Shown here: piece by piece, positions 5,328-6,466 of the stretch | How the letters are laid out: the number at the start of each line of letters is the position of its first letter | Position numbering within the stretch: the stretch's first letter is position 1 | Assembly (NCBI GenBank): GCA_003133425.1 | Contig: PKXI01000277.1 | Span: 1 to 6,466 of the forward strand | From: Acidobacteriaceae bacterium | GTDB lineage: Bacteria > Acidobacteriota > Terriglobia > Terriglobales > Acidobacteriaceae | Reading direction: 5' to 3' | DNA: 6,466 nucleotides | The notes under the pieces: generated by a model | What the model saw: the letters and a program-made list of their open reading frames with translations, nothing else | Told to the model about the DNA's origin: nothing | Databases searched by the model: none | Position numbers and translations under genes: made by a program

Positions 5328-6377
5328 ATGCCTCTGGCACGTGCCAATTCGTTTGTCGATATCCGTGATCTTCCGCCGATGGATGTGATCTTCGGACAAT
5401 CATCGCTGATGGCGGCTGTCCGCGAAAAGCTGGAACGAATTGCGGAGACGACTGTCCCAGTTCTGGTGCAGGGCGAGAGCGGGACGGGCAAGGATATATT
5501 TGCCAAGTTGTTGCATACGCGCTCCAATCGGTCGAACGCCGCCTGGGTGAAGGTAACGTGCCCGGCAATCCCACACTCTCTGATCGAGTCGGAACTTTTT
5601 GGGTATGAAAAGGGAGCATTCACCGGGGCGTATGCAACCAAGCGTGGCCGCCTGGAACTAGCGCATGGGGGAACCCTTTTCCTGGATGAAGTGAGCGGGC
5701 TGGATATGTCTATTCAGTCGAAGCTTCTGCAAGTGCTGCAGGACGGCAGCTTTATGCGGGTGGGGGCACAGGAGTCGCGGCGCGTGGATATGCGGCTGGT
5801 CTGCGCGGCCAATGGAAACCTTCGGCAGCAGACCGAGGACGGAGGATTCCGGCTTGACTTCTTCTACCGCATCAACGCGGTGACCATCGACCTGCCGCCG
5901 CTGCGTCAAAGAGCCGAGGACTTGCCTGTGCTGATCGACTACTTTCTTGATCAGCATTCGAAAGCCTTTCGTCTCGATCCCAAGCCGCTTTCACGCGAAA
6001 TAATGCGCATGATGCATCGATACCATTGGCCGGGGAATATCCGTCAACTGGAAAACATGATCCGCAGCTATGTCCTGATCGGCGACGAGGAGGCGCTGGC
6101 GGCGGACCTGCTTCCGATTGCGCCGTCCAGAATGGTGCCGGAGATTGACCTGGCCCAACCCATCTCACTCAAGGAGATAACCAAGGCTGCCACGCGGGGC
6201 CTGGAGAGGGAGATCATTCTGAAAGTGCTGCAGGCGAATGGCTGGAGCCGGCGAAAAACGGCCAAATGGCTCAACATCAGCTACAGATCACTTCTCTATA
6301 AGCTGCAGGAATCGGAGGTTCAGGCGATTCCAGTGAGGCCGGGGCAAACAGGGCCGGCGGATCCGGAGCCGAACTGA
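5328..6377 (+). CDS. Sigma-54-dependent activator without a sensory domain
   Basis: The protein has 349 residues. The AAA+ sigma-54 activation domain begins by about residue 20, so there is no receiver, GAF or PAS domain in front. Seen directly: Walker A G49-E-S-G-T-G-K55, the GAFTGA loop at 96-101, Walker B T116-L-F-L-D-E121, the arginine-finger segment F174-R-L-D-F-F-Y-R181 and a Fis-type helix-turn-helix at about 304-327. The core motifs are intact, so it should activate RpoN promoters. By analogy with PspF-type proteins, its activity would be set by an interacting protein or by its own amount. The start is firm: a TGA directly precedes ATG 5328 in frame. The ribosome binding site is weak (GGAAAA just upstream). 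The recognition helix closely matches that of the divergent regulator (-ISY-R-S-LLYKL- versus -ISY-K-A-LLYKI-). A proline- and glycine-rich tail of about 20 residues ends the protein. Confidence 0.9.
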   Translation: MPLARANSFVDIRDLPPMDVIFGQSSLMAAVREKLERIAETTVPVLVQGESGTGKDIFAKLLHTRSNRSNAAWVKVTCPAIPHSLIESELFGYEKGAFTGAYATKRGRLELAHGGTLFLDEVSGLDMSIQSKLLQVLQDGSFMRVGAQESRRVDMRLVCAANGNLRQQTEDGGFRLDFFYRINAVTIDLPPLRQRAEDLPVLIDYFLDQHSKAFRLDPKPLSREIMRMMHRYHWPGNIRQLENMIRSYVLIGDEEALAADLLPIAPSRMVPEIDLAQPISLKEITKAATRGLEREIILKVLQANGWSRRKTAKWLNISYRSLLYKLQESEVQAIPVRPGQTGPADPEPN

Positions 6378-6466
6378 TCGCTTGTTGCAGCGGCGTGAAG
6401 CGGCCGGAGGGCGCAGGAGCGGGCAGGAGTCGTGCTCGGACGGCCTTAGAGCGCTTTCGGCCGGGG
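6378..6466. other. Right end after the receiver-less EBP gene
   Basis: This is GC-rich DNA with no start of another gene visible. A loose CGGCC...GGCCG dyad near 6439-6463 encloses AGCGCT, but no T run follows inside the window, so a terminator cannot be called. Confidence 0.35.

Noticed and set aside
5056..5619. 187-codon minus-strand frame crossing the EBP control region
   Set aside because: It overlaps the well-supported EBP gene in antisense and the AT-rich promoter region; no domain is seen.

Overview
The window looks like chromosomal DNA of a soil-type Gram-negative bacterium, most likely an acidobacterium (Terriglobia-like). That guess rests on four traits: a PEP-CTERM (exosortase-sorted) secreted protein, two sigma-54 activators with nearly identical '-ISY-(K/R)-x-LLYK-' Fis-type recognition helices, a small GFF-x-x-P-x-D-P-x-SNN protein of a kind I associate with Acidobacteria and deltaproteobacteria, and long gene-poor intergenic stretches. 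No rRNA, tRNA, CRISPR array, transposase or phage gene was recognised.

Layout. Positions 1-770 hold no gene I can support. They contain a compact cluster of hairpins (about 322-432) that looks like a dispersed palindromic repeat, then AT-rich DNA with three helically phased direct repeats (603-660) and a sigma-54-type promoter (726-743). Next is a PEP-CTERM protein gene (846-1457, +), a possible terminator and a perfect 11-bp inverted repeat (1602-1627). After a second sigma-54-type promoter (1867-1883) comes a single-domain PilZ (c-di-GMP receptor) gene (2033-2386, +). Its stop codon overlaps that of a convergent conserved hypothetical gene (2383-2853, -), which has its own sigma-54-type promoter (2938-2954, -). 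A 570-bp gene-free gap follows. Then come two divergent sigma-54 enhancer-binding proteins (EBPs): a response regulator with a receiver domain (3424-4920, -) and a receiver-less EBP (5328-6377, +). The 407-bp control region between them carries a sigma-54-type promoter for the second EBP and three copies of an 8-mer.

How the genes may work together (inference). Two EBPs lie beside four candidate sigma-54 promoters. Three of these sit ahead of genes plausibly tied to the cell surface or its control (a PEP-CTERM protein, a PilZ protein and a protein of unknown function) and one ahead of an EBP gene. This suggests a small RpoN-controlled module. In floc-forming betaproteobacteria, PEP-CTERM genes are known to depend on RpoN and the PrsK/PrsR two-component pair. 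Here the response regulator has a chemically degraded receiver (one acidic-pocket Asp and the conserved Thr are both Ala), and the second EBP has no sensory domain. Control may therefore not use ordinary phosphorylation. No exosortase, histidine kinase, rpoN or EPS gene lies inside the window.
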